A stretch of DNA of 64,000 nucleotides from NCBI RefSeq assembly GCF_000346465.2, contig NC_034009.1, positions 13,649,730 through 13,713,729 on the forward strand, in the 5' to 3' direction. Shown here piece by piece: positions 10,791 to 20,912 of the stretch. Made by a program: the position numbers and the translations under genes. The notes below the pieces were generated by a model that saw only the letters and a list, made by a program, of their open reading frames with translations, did no database searches and had not been told where the DNA came from. This stretch comes from Prunus persica (taxonomy: Eukaryota; Streptophyta; Magnoliopsida; Rosales; Rosaceae). Numbering within the stretch: position 1 is the first letter of the stretch; each line of letters starts with the position of its first letter.

Positions 10791-11107
10791 AATTCCAAAA
10801 TACTACTCTCTTCTCCACTCGACAAACTACATCTAGCTTAAGAAGGCAAAATTAATTATAACACTGCAGCTTTCCTATCTAGAATAACAAGTGTCGCAAG
10901 TTAGAATGTTAAGCCATTTCTCAGTAACAGCTGACAAAACAGTAATTGGATGGATCCAAAATAACACAAGGGGTTATGTGCAACTAAACGGAAAAAACTA
11001 ATCAAAACTACACCAACTAGACATTCTATCACTACTGTTAATAAAACATGACTTTGAAAAGTTCATATTCCACAGAGCAAGAAATACAAAATGCTTATGA
11101 TTGACAT
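10791..11107. repeat. conserved F-box 3' flank left of the hAT insertion
   Basis: Closely matches 29060-29343 and 37015-37270, which directly follow the stop codons of two other F-box copies (shared words: gacaaactacatctagctta, actgcagctttcctatctag, gtaattggatggatccaa). It is the true downstream flank of the F-box pseudogene that ends at 14523, displaced about 3.4 kb by the hAT element. Confidence 0.85.
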
Positions 11108-11244
11108 CAGGGACGGATACAGAAATCTTATCTCGTAGGGTCATAGTGTAAAGTTCAATTTTTTTTTTTTAAAGATGAAAATAACATTGAAAATGAAACT
11201 ATAGTACATTCATTGATAATTCATGTAAAAAACAACATTACAAA

Positions 11245-13599
11245 TTACAATTGGCCACGACGAGGTTTCATATTTTGAAAACGTAGCATTATAGCTTCAT
11301 TTTCAATACAATCAAAAACATCCTTCTCAACGTAAACAAGTAAGCTATCATTCAACCACTGATCTCCCATTTTGTTCCGAAGTGGACCTTTGATAATATT
11401 CATGACGGAAAATGCCCTCTCGACTGAAGTAGTAGCAACCGGTAAAACTAGAGCCAATGTAATAAGCAAATACACATAATTGAATGCTCGATGCATCCTT
11501 GTCTCCACCATTTTTTTTGCAAGATCACCAATCCCTTGCAAGTTAGAGAAATCACTACTCGAACACACATAATGAATATAAAGCTCAAGTTGATCTTCAA
11601 GTGCCAAAAGATCCCCATCCGAAAAGTCTTGAGGATAAAATTGAGCAAGACGAAGTAGCTTTTGTTTATCAAAAGCTACAAATGAATCATTCGGACTCAA
11701 GCATGCCAAACAAATAAGCAACTCAGTATTTACCTCATTAAAACGATCATCCAACTCCGTAAGTTGCTCATCAATGACATAAATAAAGAGCTCCACACGA
11801 TAATGATGACGATTTGTCTTTATTGGAGCATTACGCCTTGACCTCCCTGGAAGTACGAATGCCTCATCCATGTTAGGAACATCAATATGATGTTTGTCAC
11901 AAAATGAAGACACCTCTTCAACCAATGCATCAAACCCATTATTCCTCATCCAATGTAGCTTTTCCTTGCATGATTTCACCAAAGCCATTGCATTCACAAT
12001 TTCTTGATCTTTCTTTTGCAATGCTTGTGACACATCATTTGTGAGTCCCAATATAGCTTTCATTAAGAATAAGTGAAACACAAACTGAAAAGTAAGCATT
12101 TCCCTTTGAATCTTATTTGCTTCACCGGCACTATCATTGGGATTATCATCAATAATCATTTGAAGCACATGAATCACAGATGAAAACATAGAAATGATGC
12201 TAATAATGGTACCGTAATGTGAGCTCCATCGTGTGTCACCGGCACGTTTGAGACTTGTTTCTTGATGCAAACCTCGCCCCGTGATAAGACAATCATTTTC
12301 AAAAGCTACCACAAGCTCTTCTTGAAGTTGTGCTCTAAGTGCATCACGCCGCTTACAAGATGCTCCAACATGGTTAACCACACTATTAGTGGTTGTGAAG
12401 AAAGAGGCAATATCAATATTCTTCTTTGCTACGGCAACAAGTGCTAGTTGAAGTTGATGAGCAAAGCAATGAACATAGTATGCACAAGGTTGTTCTCTCA
12501 AAATCTTTGTTTTAAGGCCATTCAACTCACCTCTCATATTGCTAGCTCCATCATAACCTTGTCCTCGTAACTTAGAAAAGCTCAAACCATTGGAAGAAAA
12601 GAATATGTCAATGGCATCCTTTAGTGAACTTGAAGTGGTGTCGGTAACATGTTGAATCCCCACAAACCTTTCAATTACATGCCCGGAGTCGTCCACATAA
12701 CGCAACACCATAGCCATTTGCTCTTTCACCAAAATATCACGTGCTTCATCCACCAATATAGAAAAGAATCTATCTTTTAAACCACTCATGATAACATCAA
12801 GTGTTTCCCCCGCACATGCATTGACAATATCTTTTTGAATACTTGGAGCTACTAACTTGAGATTCCCCGGAGCATTTTCCAACACAACTTCTTTAACTTT
12901 CTCATCATTGTCCGCAAGGAATTGCAATAGCTCCAAGTAATTTCCCCTATTGCTTGAAGTGGCACTTTCATCATTTCCACGAAAAGAAAGACCTTGTCTC
13001 AATAGAAACTTAGTGCACTTGATTGATGCAATTAAGCATCTTCGATATGCCACACGAGCTTGTTCGGAGTGTTTGCTCACAGCCGTTTCAATATGTGTAT
13101 TTTGATTCATCAAATTTGTAGTAGCTTCTCTAGCTTTATTATGAACACTACCAACCGGTCCAACATGCACCTTTATTCTTTCTCTCCCTTTCTTCCAATT
13201 CTTAAACCCTACTCCAGTGAAGGCTTCACTACCCACTTGTTCAAAATTGGATTTAAAGAGATAGCAATAAAGACAAAATGCAGCATCTTTAGATACACTA
13301 TACTCCAACCAATCAAATTCATCAAACCATTGGGGAATGAAGCGTCGATTAATTCCTGAGATATTACTTTGTGGGAAAGAATGACCTCTTGGTTGACAAG
13401 GCCCTTTTTGTAGATATGCTCTTCGAACCTCATCTCTAATATTAGTATCATACTCCATCATGCGAATTCTTAGTCCCGGGTCTGCCTGAAGATTAGCCAA
13501 AACCTCATCTAACTCACTTTGTCTTGAACATGAAGTTCTTGAACTACCCATACTATCCGAACTACCCAATGATGACTTTCTCTTAAAAAATCTTTCCAT
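11245..13599 (-). CDS. hAT transposase, TTF zinc-finger/DUF4371 type, intact
   Basis: 784 codons from the ATG at 13599 (MERFFKRKSSLGSSDS). The frame is open further upstream, but only from a TTG, and the decayed copy 2 has the same ATG. Order of domains: Ser-rich N-terminus; TTF-type zinc finger about residues 65-155 (PCQPRGHSFPQ, then FCLYCYLF); DUF4371/RNase-H-like catalytic region with ILVDEARD (Asp284), GYDGASNM (Asp350), HCFAHQLQLAL and GDTRWSSHY; C-terminal hAT dimerisation region about 697-762, with LPVATTSVERAFS supplying the likely catalytic glutamate (Glu727). These proteins cut and paste the element by binding its ends. A plausible leader intron runs 13914-13604 (donor GTAAAT, acceptor TATGTAG just before the ATG). 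No stop or frameshift is seen. Relatives are often annotated as zinc finger MYM-type protein 1-like. Confidence 0.92.
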   Translation of the reverse strand: MERFFKRKSSLGSSDSMGSSRTSCSRQSELDEVLANLQADPGLRIRMMEYDTNIRDEVRRAYLQKGPCQPRGHSFPQSNISGINRRFIPQWFDEFDWLEYSVSKDAAFCLYCYLFKSNFEQVGSEAFTGVGFKNWKKGRERIKVHVGPVGSVHNKAREATTNLMNQNTHIETAVSKHSEQARVAYRRCLIASIKCTKFLLRQGLSFRGNDESATSSNRGNYLELLQFLADNDEKVKEVVLENAPGNLKLVAPSIQKDIVNACAGETLDVIMSGLKDRFFSILVDEARDILVKEQMAMVLRYVDDSGHVIERFVGIQHVTDTTSSSLKDAIDIFFSSNGLSFSKLRGQGYDGASNMRGELNGLKTKILREQPCAYYVHCFAHQLQLALVAVAKKNIDIASFFTTTNSVVNHVGASCKRRDALRAQLQEELVVAFENDCLITGRGLHQETSLKRAGDTRWSSHYGTIISIISMFSSVIHVLQMIIDDNPNDSAGEANKIQREMLTFQFVFHLFLMKAILGLTNDVSQALQKKDQEIVNAMALVKSCKEKLHWMRNNGFDALVEEVSSFCDKHHIDVPNMDEAFVLPGRSRRNAPIKTNRHHYRVELFIYVIDEQLTELDDRFNEVNTELLICLACLSPNDSFVAFDKQKLLRLAQFYPQDFSDGDLLALEDQLELYIHYVCSSSDFSNLQGIGDLAKKMVETRMHRAFNYVYLLITLALVLPVATTSVERAFSVMNIIKGPLRNKMGDQWLNDSLLVYVEKDVFDCIENEAIMLRFQNMKPRRGQL

Positions 13600-13617
13600 A
13601 ATGCTACATAAATTAAT

Positions 13618-13878
13618 CAAAACAATAACTAAAATCAATTAAAGAGCACACCAAATTTATACCAATTAACCACAAAAAATTCATACATGAAACATTCAAT
13701 AAATCAAAACAATAACTAAAATCAATTAAAGAGAACACCAAATTTATACCAATTAACCACAAAAAATTCATAAATGAAACATTCAATAAATCAAAATAAT
13801 AACTAAAATCAATTAAATAGAACACCAAATTTATACCATTAACCACAACAAATTCATAAATGAAACATACAATAAATC
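13618..13878. repeat. three 87-bp tandem repeats in hAT leader intron
   Basis: Three successive near-identical units start at 13618, 13705 and 13792 (each starting caaaa(c/t)aataactaaaatc), with the start of a fourth at 13878. They fall inside the predicted leader intron of the transposase. The related element at 38029-41299 has a single unit here, so the array expanded after the copies separated. Confidence 0.85.
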
Positions 13879-14151
13879 AAAACAATGTAATTTAGGTTTA
13901 GAGTTAGTATTTACCTTGAATTGTGAATTTGTGAGGTGGTGGAAGCGGAGGCAAGCTTTTGGAAGTGGCGGCGCTGCTGGTAGTGGCGGCAATGGAGGAG
14001 TTGTGGGGGGTGGAGGTTGGGGATTTAGGTTTGAGGGTTTAGGAAATGGGGGTTTTGGAGGTCTAAGGCTGGCTGAGGGTGGGGATTTTTCACGAAGGGA
14101 GGCTGGCTGTTCTGTTCCCTTTACAATCTGTTTTATTTTTTTTTTCAAAGG

Positions 14152-14341
14152 CCTGGACCAAAAGGACGTCGTTTTGGCCAGGTCTTTAAAAAAAAATAAG
14201 CTGCTGCTGGTCCAAAACGACTGCGTTTTGGCCAGCGCATTTTAAAAAAAAATTCGCTGGCCCAAAACGACGCCATTTTGGCCAGCCGGTTTTTTTAAAA
14301 AAAATTAAAAGCTGGGCCAAAACGACGCCGTTTTGGCCAGC
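14152..14341. repeat. array of four 31-bp palindromes in hAT copy 1
   Basis: Four imperfect palindromes at 14152-14182, 14206-14236, 14256-14286 and 14311-14341. Each is built on the core CCAAAACGACG(C/T)CGTTTTGG with CTGG/CCAG arms, and spacers are A/T homopolymer-rich. The spacing is 50-55 bp. They lie about 170-360 bp from the right end, upstream of the transposase. The same four-unit array is present in copy 2 (40934-41126). Subterminal repeats of this kind usually bind transposase in hAT elements; that role here is inference. Confidence 0.9.
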
Positions 14342-14522
14342 TTCTTTTATAAAAAAAAAACAGAACCTGTTCACCTTCTTCTTCCTCACTCTTATGCAAC
14401 TCCTCTTCTTCAGCCCATGGGGTCACACACCAAATCAAAGGGACCTTCTACCTTGAATTCTTGGAGTCCATAGGGTCGTTTGACCCCATTGACCCCACTG
14501 TAGCTCCGTCCCTGATTGACAT

Positions 14523-15679
14523 ATGGTACCTTCAAGCTGTAACCCTCCAGCGAAATCCTTAAGCAAAACAAAGCTCGAAACAAGTTCCCACGCCTCCCAA
14601 ATCGTTGAAGGTAATCCATCAACCTGAACCCTCACAAGGCTCGTTGTTGCGAGAGTATAAGCCATCAATTGATTATGATGTAACCCCAAGACTTACCCTT
14701 GGTCAGTAAATTTCATTGTTGAAGTGACAAAAGAACCAACTGGTTCTTTAAACTCATGCTCTTTAGTCCAAGACTCCTTCACCCCGTAATCCTTCATCAC
14801 CCAAACACTGATAACATCATTTACTTTATGAATTACAGAGAGCCAACCTTTTAATATTCCGAGCTTAAAATATGTTCTTCGCAGATTTTGAGAAGAAAGC
14901 GGTAGTGGTAACTCTTGGAACCGCTCACTTTCAACATCAAAGACACATATCAAACGCCGGGACCTGTCCCTACAACTGCGACCAATCCAATGAAGAACCC
15001 CATTGAGATAAATCCCATGACGAGGATTTACCCTATAAAATGAGTAGCCAGGGTGCCCAATGTTTCTCCAAATTCCAGAGCCAACAGTCAAAACCATTAC
15101 TTGGTCAGGCTCTCCGCCTAGAGACGAAACCCGAACTAGCTTATAAACATCACTAATGGGGCTGAACCCAAAACCATAACAGTCTCCATTATCACGATTT
15201 GAAGGTATTGGGAGAGAGAAAAACGTACAGGTAACAGGATCGGAGATGTGAAGATGACGGGTAAAGTCAGAATTGAAATCGTAGTGACAGAGGAAGCCAT
15301 TGCACGAGCCTACAACGGTCATACAAAGAGCTCTGAGATTACTAAAAAGCTGCAACACGACGTCGCTTTGGCTCCCGATCCTGTCGAGGTCGACCAAGAA
15401 GTGGCCAGTGACCCAGAGGGAAGCGGGTGTTCGTGAAAATAGTTCTCTGGTGAATTGAGCGTCTGAGAACCAACAACGCCAAGATTTACACACGCGCTTG
15501 CATTGGATGAGAGTTTTTGTTGGGATTTTGCAGAAGATCTCTGTTATTATGTGGACTGGCAATTGAAGAATGTAGGGTTTCTGATCATGCTCTTCTTCTT
15601 CTTCATCATCGTCTTCTTGTTTTGGAGGTCTGTTATTGTTGGTTGGTCGGTGGCGGTGGCGTCGTTTAATTCTCCTCAT
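14523..15679 (-). pseudogene. F-box/FBA gene copy with nonsense codon and hAT insertion
   Basis: ATG at 15679 (MRRIKRRHRH), acidic run, F-box about residues 34-76, then the FBA region (GSCNGFLCHYD, CYGFGFSPISDVYKLVRV, VLTVGSGIWRNIGHPGYSF, HWIGRSC, FQELPLPLS). The frame stops after 328 codons at 14693, where KFTDQG is followed by TAA; paralogues have a glutamine codon (CAA) there. The same frame then continues with VLGLHHNQLMAYTLA and VRVQVDGLPSTI to the hAT junction at 14522, which falls in the last codon before the normal stop. It lacks about 60 C-terminal residues, so it is called a pseudogene; a truncated 328-residue protein that keeps the F-box could still be made. Confidence 0.85.
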
Positions 15680-15827
15680 TGATCGAATCGCTGTAATTGC
15701 GGTACCTGGCTAAGATCGGAGAAGCGTCTCAAGGTTTGAGCTTGAAGATTCAAGCCAAGCTTAACCGAAGAGCTGAAAACAACCAAAATGGGCATCACCA
15801 ATGGGCCCGGCTAGTATATTATTTATT

Positions 15828-16404
15828 GAGTAATGCTATTTAGACACACAATATTGATCACTTTAGCTGACCACCTTATGTAGCAGCTGATGTGTCTTGC
15901 AATGTCAATTAATGAATGTTGCCATATATATTCTATTTTTTCTTTTTCTTTTTTCAATAATCCTTAAAAAAACAAAAACATTAAAAATTAAAAATCAAAT
16001 TAAAAAACCCTAACGTCCCTAGCAAATGGCCTCACGTCGTTCTCAATTCTTCCTCGCGTCTCCACAACACTCCCTTCCTCCATTGTTGCTGCACTCTAAT
16101 AAGGGAATCACTAGAACGTGGCTGAGAGTTGGAGTCCCCCGGTATTCTCTACTTTGCTTCTCTCATTGCCTCCCTTCCTCCACTAAATTTATCCATCCCC
16201 ATCCTCCACTGTTGTTGGTGAGAGTTAAGAGTTTTCTAAAAAAGAATGAAATTTGCAGTCCTGGGCGATTGGGTGGGTTGAAGAATGGAGAGGTTCACTT
16301 GTCTATTCTTCTCCAAAAGCCTATCTGACAGAGAGGTTGAAGATTGAGGTACATACCCAATTTTTAGAGTAATTTTGTTGTAAAAATTGTTGTACAGGTT
16401 CTTA
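15828..16404 (+). repeat. left terminal inverted repeat of MULE
   Basis: Matches 18879-19434 in inverted orientation over almost its whole length, with small indels (about 577 versus 556 bp). Both arms include an AT-rich outer part and an inner part with words such as gaccctaac-like gttagggttttttaat, gaacgacgtgaggcc and ctccaactctcagccac. Apparent reading frames in the arms are not genes. Confidence 0.85.
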
Positions 16405-16616
16405 GTTTTTGTTTCTTGAATCTGCAATTTGTTGTAAAAATTGATTAGTGTAATTAGTTGGGTCTTGCTAGCATGTAGTTCGTGGGTACTGGGTGGCTAT
16501 AATGTCACTGAATGTGATAATATTTGAATTATAAAGATCATAACACTTGTGATTGAATGCAAATTGTGATAGTTTATATGTGGTCTTTTCTTTTTATTGG
16601 TGCTGGATTGTTGCAG

Positions 16617-17117
16617 GAACTTTTTGAGGGACATTACTTCTGTCAGGCACAAAAGGAGGACTTCTTTCAGCGAGCAAAGCCTTACAAAGATCATCCAACA
16701 ATACTTAGGTGAAAGCATTGGGCAATAGCTTTTCAATTTTGGTTTGATCTTCCTAGCTGTCCTCATCCTGGATTCTGCATTGTGCTAGTAACATACTAGG
16801 AGAACCTTTAAAAAGAAAAATGGAGGAAAAAAAAAAAGGTTCTTAATTGACTTGGGAACACTTTTTTGGCAGTAATACTTATGTATTTTATTGCTTGCTT
16901 TGTAGGATGCAAAAACTTGCAAAAGAGTTGGGTGTGGTAATACCAGTTAGTTTCTTTGAAGAGGCAAATAATGCCCATTACAACTCAGTTAGTTTCTTTC
17001 AAGTTGCATAATGTTCCTCTTATTTGATCTCATCTTTTAATTATGATAAAAGCCACTATTTTTCTGCTGCAGGCTACCAGGAAAAGTTCTACTTCAATAC
17101 AGGTGACACTGGATTCT
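16617..17117 (+). pseudogene. captured exons of N-carbamoylputrescine amidase-like gene
   Basis: Three short segments separated by intron-like sequence read as consecutive parts of the plant carbon-nitrogen hydrolase that makes putrescine from N-carbamoylputrescine (CPA/NLP1 family, from recall). Segment 1, 16617-16708: ELFEGHYFCQAQKEDFFQRA then KPYKDHPTILR. Segment 2, 16906-16987: MQKLAKELGVVIPVSFFEEA then NNAHYNS. Segment 3, 17073-17117: GYQEKFYFNTGDTGF. Splice-like borders are kept (ttgttgcag before segment 1, AG|GTGAAA after it, tttgtag before segment 2, ctgctgcag before segment 3), and codon phase is continuous between segments 1 and 2. The exon expected between segments 2 and 3 is missing, as are both ends of the gene. 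A gene fragment carried by the MULE, not a working enzyme. Confidence 0.8.
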
Positions 17118-17974
17118 GTAGCAGTATACTTACACACAAGGGGTCGCTCAGGTGACACTGGATTCTGAAGCAGTATATTTACATTCTGTAATCTGAACGT
17201 TGCATAGCTTGGTCTACAATGACAAGGAAATTGAGAGATTTTACAAGTCCAAATTCTGCAACCCCAAGTTTTGTTTTATTTTTTTTTTCCTACAATTGCA
17301 GATAGGTTTCTCTGTCTTGATTGTAAATGCTCACTGATGAATAAATGGCTATACTCATATATTTTTGTAAGGAAACTCATATATGTTTTGGTTCTTTGGA
17401 TCAGTATTGGCGTTTCTTTGAATGTGGTTCTTTCTGACTGGATGATAACCATCCTACTCTTAGGCAACAATGCAGGGAGGCCCACGTAACTCTTAATAGA
17501 AATGCTGGAAGTAATTAGACAACACTGATATTGGAAGAATAACTATAGAAATTAATAATGATATTTCCAATCCACGAATGGACATGATTAACAGTACCAT
17601 GCAGATTAAATTGCTACAATAGTGATATATATGAATGAAAAGGAAAAAGAAAAAAAAAAACTAATTTTGTGGTTGAGTACAAGATCAACTCCATTACTTC
17701 TGGAGACTAAAATGGGACTTGAGCACTTCCTTATTTCATGTGTTCGTGAGGTTGTAGATAAACAACAGGAGGGTGTTGTGTGCTTTCTATCATATACTCT
17801 CCATTCAAGTGATGTGGACGATCTGCTTGAGCAAACTCTATAAACAAATCCAGTAACCAAATAATTTCAAATACATCACTAAATTAAAAATCAAACAATT
17901 AAATACAAAAGTAATAGAACAATATCAGATGAATCTTTTCACAACTCACATTTTGAATGGGAAATGTAGGGGTA

Positions 17975-18354
17975 TTAATCATCATCCATACGACCATGAC
18001 TATCCTGTGCATTTTGAGCCTTGCAATTACATTTTACTCTTGGATATGGCTTTAAGACATTGCTTGCAGTACTTTGCGGGATCCCTGATCGAGAACATGA
18101 TAAAGTCACATATTTCAACTCCCCACAATCTCCTTTCTTCGATGATCTCTTCTTCATTTGGAAACCTACTCAATTTGCATATTTTTTTTATAAAAATCAA
18201 GCACCTCATCAGCTGTGTTCAAAATCATATGTACCTTAGGTTCTTGTGTTGTTTCTTCCGGGCTCATTATATTTTCCAGTCCAGTCTCACCAATCTCAAC
18301 CTCATCATTTTCTTCACTCATCTCCAAATTTGAATGGCTTCTTGAAGATTCCAA
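17975..18354 (-). pseudogene. broken FAR1-like DNA-binding domain segment
   Basis: From an ATG at 18354, 62 codons read as a FAR1/FHY3-family N-terminus: an acidic leader (EMSEENDEVE), then KVHMILNTADEVLDFYKKNM before a TAG stop. After a frameshift, 18157 to 17975 continues with KKRSSKKGDCGELKYVTLSC and then RVKCNCKAQ, matching the next part of the FAR1 DNA-binding (zinc-chelating) domain. FAR1 proteins derive from Mutator transposases and many MULEs carry this domain. Here it is interrupted by a stop and a frameshift, and no MULE catalytic domain follows. Confidence 0.7.
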
Positions 18355-19443
18355 ATATTAATATAAACTTCCTGTAATACATATGCAATAATACACATTC
18401 AATTGACATTATAGTAACCAGTACCCATGAACTACACGCTAGCTAGACCCCAACAAATTGCAATAATACACATTCAGCAAACATACCTAGTAAGTGATTG
18501 TTCAGCAACAGTAATTTGCAATAGTATCTAAACTCATTGACTCAAAATTTCATCAGATCGTAGAGTCTTCTTTATGGTATCTAAATAATAACCAGAAAAT
18601 AAAATACAGACTAAGAATAACAAAACCTCATTCATTCACAAAGTATAAATATTTGTTCATTCAATGCATGTTTCTTCAACGGGAAAAAGGAAAATAAAGA
18701 AGACAAGCAAACATGAATTTTACTGTAGATGACAATTTTTAAGACAAAAATCTTGAGGTAGCTAAAATTCCTTGTTTGTAAGGTACTTGTAAATTCCTTG
18801 TCCTTTTGGCGTCTATAAGGCTGATTGTTCAAAGCATTATAGGCATCTGTTATTAATAACAGCAGGGCGCACAAAGTTAAGAACCTGTACAACAATTTTT
18901 ACAACAAAATTACACTAAACATTGGGTATGTACCTCAATCTTCAACCTCTCTGTCAGACAGGCTTTTGGAGAAAAATAGACCAGCGAACCTCTCCATTCT
19001 TCAACCCACCCAATTGCCTAGGACTGCAAATTTCATTCTTATTGAGAAAAACAGAGTAGAGAAGCAGAGTAGAGAATGAGAAGCAGTATGAGAGAAGCAG
19101 AGTAGAGAATACGGTAATTGAGGGGGCTCCAACTCTCAGCCACATTCTAGTGATACTCTTATCAGAGTGTAGCAACAATGGAGGAACGAAGTGCTATGGA
19201 GACACGAGGAAGAATTGAGAACGACGTGAGGCCACTTGCCAGGGACGTTAGGGTTTTTTAATTTGTTTTTTAATTTTTAATGTTTTTGTTTTTTTTAAGA
19301 ATTATTGAAAAAAGAAAAAGAAAAAATAGAATACACATGGCAACATTCATTAATTGATATGGCAAGACACATCAACTGCCACATAAGGTGATCAGCTAAG
19401 GTGGTCAATATTGTGTGTCTAAATAGCATTACTCTTATTTATT

Positions 19444-20026
19444 TAATAAGTGCTTTTGGACGCCCTTGGCGTCCCACAAAAATGCGGACCTTGATCTTTT
19501 ATGTATATTACCTTTTCTGCACGCGGAAAATTTTTTATTTTTTTTAGAATTAAAAAAGATAATGAGTAAGTACTCTATAAAAATAGGATTCATTATCTGA
19601 TTTTTTTTTTAATTTTAATTTTTTAATATGAAAATATGTAAATTTACCATATTATCCTCATTTAATTAATAATTTTAATTCTTAATGTTTGAATTAACCA
19701 AGGGCATTTTTTGGTATTTTCAATGTTTCACAATTCTTGAGAAAATATTATATGTACTCAAATTTAAGATAGTAGCATACTAGTGAGTATAGTTAATTTG
19801 GTTGAGTTATTTCACTTTCACTCTCTTACAAGTAGAGATTAAAAAACCAAAACACTAAATGAATATTAGTGCAAACTTCATTTCCCCAATCACGTGTACC
19901 AAAAAAAAATTAATACTGTAACATTAAATAAATAAATAACCAACCAACAACACGGAATCCACATCTTACACAATAAAGAAAGGAATAAATAAACTTTACT
20001 CAAATTATGTACCCCTACAGCAATGT
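19444..20026. other. intergenic, no gene seen
   Basis: Very AT-rich sequence between the MULE and the next hAT. No reading frame, repeat end or RNA gene is recognised. Confidence 0.4.
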
Positions 20027-20306
20027 ATGCAGCCTAGGGGTGGCAATTTAGACCAAAAAACTGCAAAACTGAAAAAACAAAAAAAAATTTGAGGTATTAC
20101 TGCATTTGAACCGAACATGCGGGAAAACTAACTATAATTTGCAGTTTGAGGAATCTACCGGCAATTCCAGTTGCGGTTTGAAAAAATAAAACTTGCGGTT
20201 ACAGCAAACCGCAATCTATTTTTAATTAATAATTAAAATATATTTTTATAATTAATTGATACTAAGTAATATCTGTTAGAATTCATCTAACGGCTATGAT
20301 CAAATC

Positions 20307-20309
<3 letters not shown>

Positions 20310-20349
<40 letters not shown>
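20310..20349. repeat. (CT)n microsatellite
   Basis: About 20 uninterrupted TC/CT dinucleotides inside the left part of the decayed hAT. Likely length-variable. Confidence 0.9.
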
Positions 20350-20352
<3 letters not shown>

Positions 20353-20912
20353 CAAGCCTCTCTCGATCTCTGTCTCAACTCAATCTCGCCACCACTCTCA
20401 CTCAAACTCAGCCTCTCTCAAGTCTGTCTGTTACCCTAAACCTCAGCCTTTCTCAAGTCTGTCTCCAGTCAACCTCGCTGCAGCAAGCTTTTCGCACTCA
20501 ACCTCGCCATCACGATCAGTCAAGCTCATCCTAAGTTGTCGTGGATTTGGAGCTACAAACAGTAAAGCCTCAAGCAAACCTAATTTCTAAAATTGAGGGT
20601 TTCAAAATTAGGGTTTCGAATTTTGAATAGATTATGGAATTGGGAATAATAGAGTTTTGATTTTGGGAGTGTTTTGTTTTGGATTCTATTTTTTTGTCTT
20701 TTTAATCGAGTTAAATATTATGATTTATGCCTGTGTTGAATTAAATTGTTGAATTGAGTTAAATATTATGATTTATGCCTATGTTCTTTTTGGTTTCTGT
20801 TTTTATGATTTTCAAAGTTTAATTTGTTGTTTTTAGTTTTAATTTGGTTGTGTTTAATTTGTTATTAATATGCCTCTATGTTGTTTTTGTTGTGTTGTGT
20901 TGTATTTAATAG

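Larger units (their letters stand above)
11108..14514 (-). mobile_element. complete hAT transposon, copy 1
   Basis: 3407-bp element. The ends are CAGGGACGGATACAG on the left and, read inward from the right, CAGGGACGGAGCTACAG, a hAT-type terminal inverted repeat. The flanks carry a perfect 8-bp target duplication ATTGACAT (11100-11107 and 14515-14522), the hallmark of hAT insertion. Inside are one long transposase frame on the minus strand, a probable 5'-leader intron with three 87-bp repeats, and an array of four 31-bp palindromes. It sits in the last codon of an F-box copy. A second, decayed member of the family is at 38029-41299. The intact frame and perfect duplication suggest a recent, possibly still active autonomous element. 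Confidence 0.93.
15828..19434. mobile_element. Mutator-like element with captured gene exons
   Basis: 3607-bp element with very long terminal inverted repeats: 15828-16404 pairs with 18879-19434. The extreme ends are GAGTAATGCTATTTAGACAC on both strands. A perfect 9-bp target duplication TTATTTATT (15819-15827 and 19435-19443) fits the Mutator superfamily. The interior has no complete mudrA-type transposase. It holds, on the plus strand, exon pieces resembling a carbon-nitrogen hydrolase, and on the minus strand a broken FAR1-like DNA-binding segment. It is best described as a Pack-MULE-like non-autonomous element. It inserted about 150 bp upstream of the F-box pseudogene that ends at 15679. 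Confidence 0.88.

Noticed and set aside
11100..11107. Idea that both hAT copies come from duplication of one insertion event
   Set aside because: Target duplications and positions within the F-box gene differ (ATTGACAT in the last codon; AGTAACAG/TAACAG in the NPVTGEF region).
13831..14245. Glycine-rich and proline-rich frames on opposite strands
   Set aside because: They lie in the 5' leader region of the hAT transposase and reflect GGTGG-type composition; they end in the palindrome array.
16026..16328. A 100-codon frame starting MASRRSQFFLAS that looks like a transit peptide
   Set aside because: It lies wholly within the left inverted repeat of the MULE and a broken mirror copy exists in the right arm; no gene continues it.
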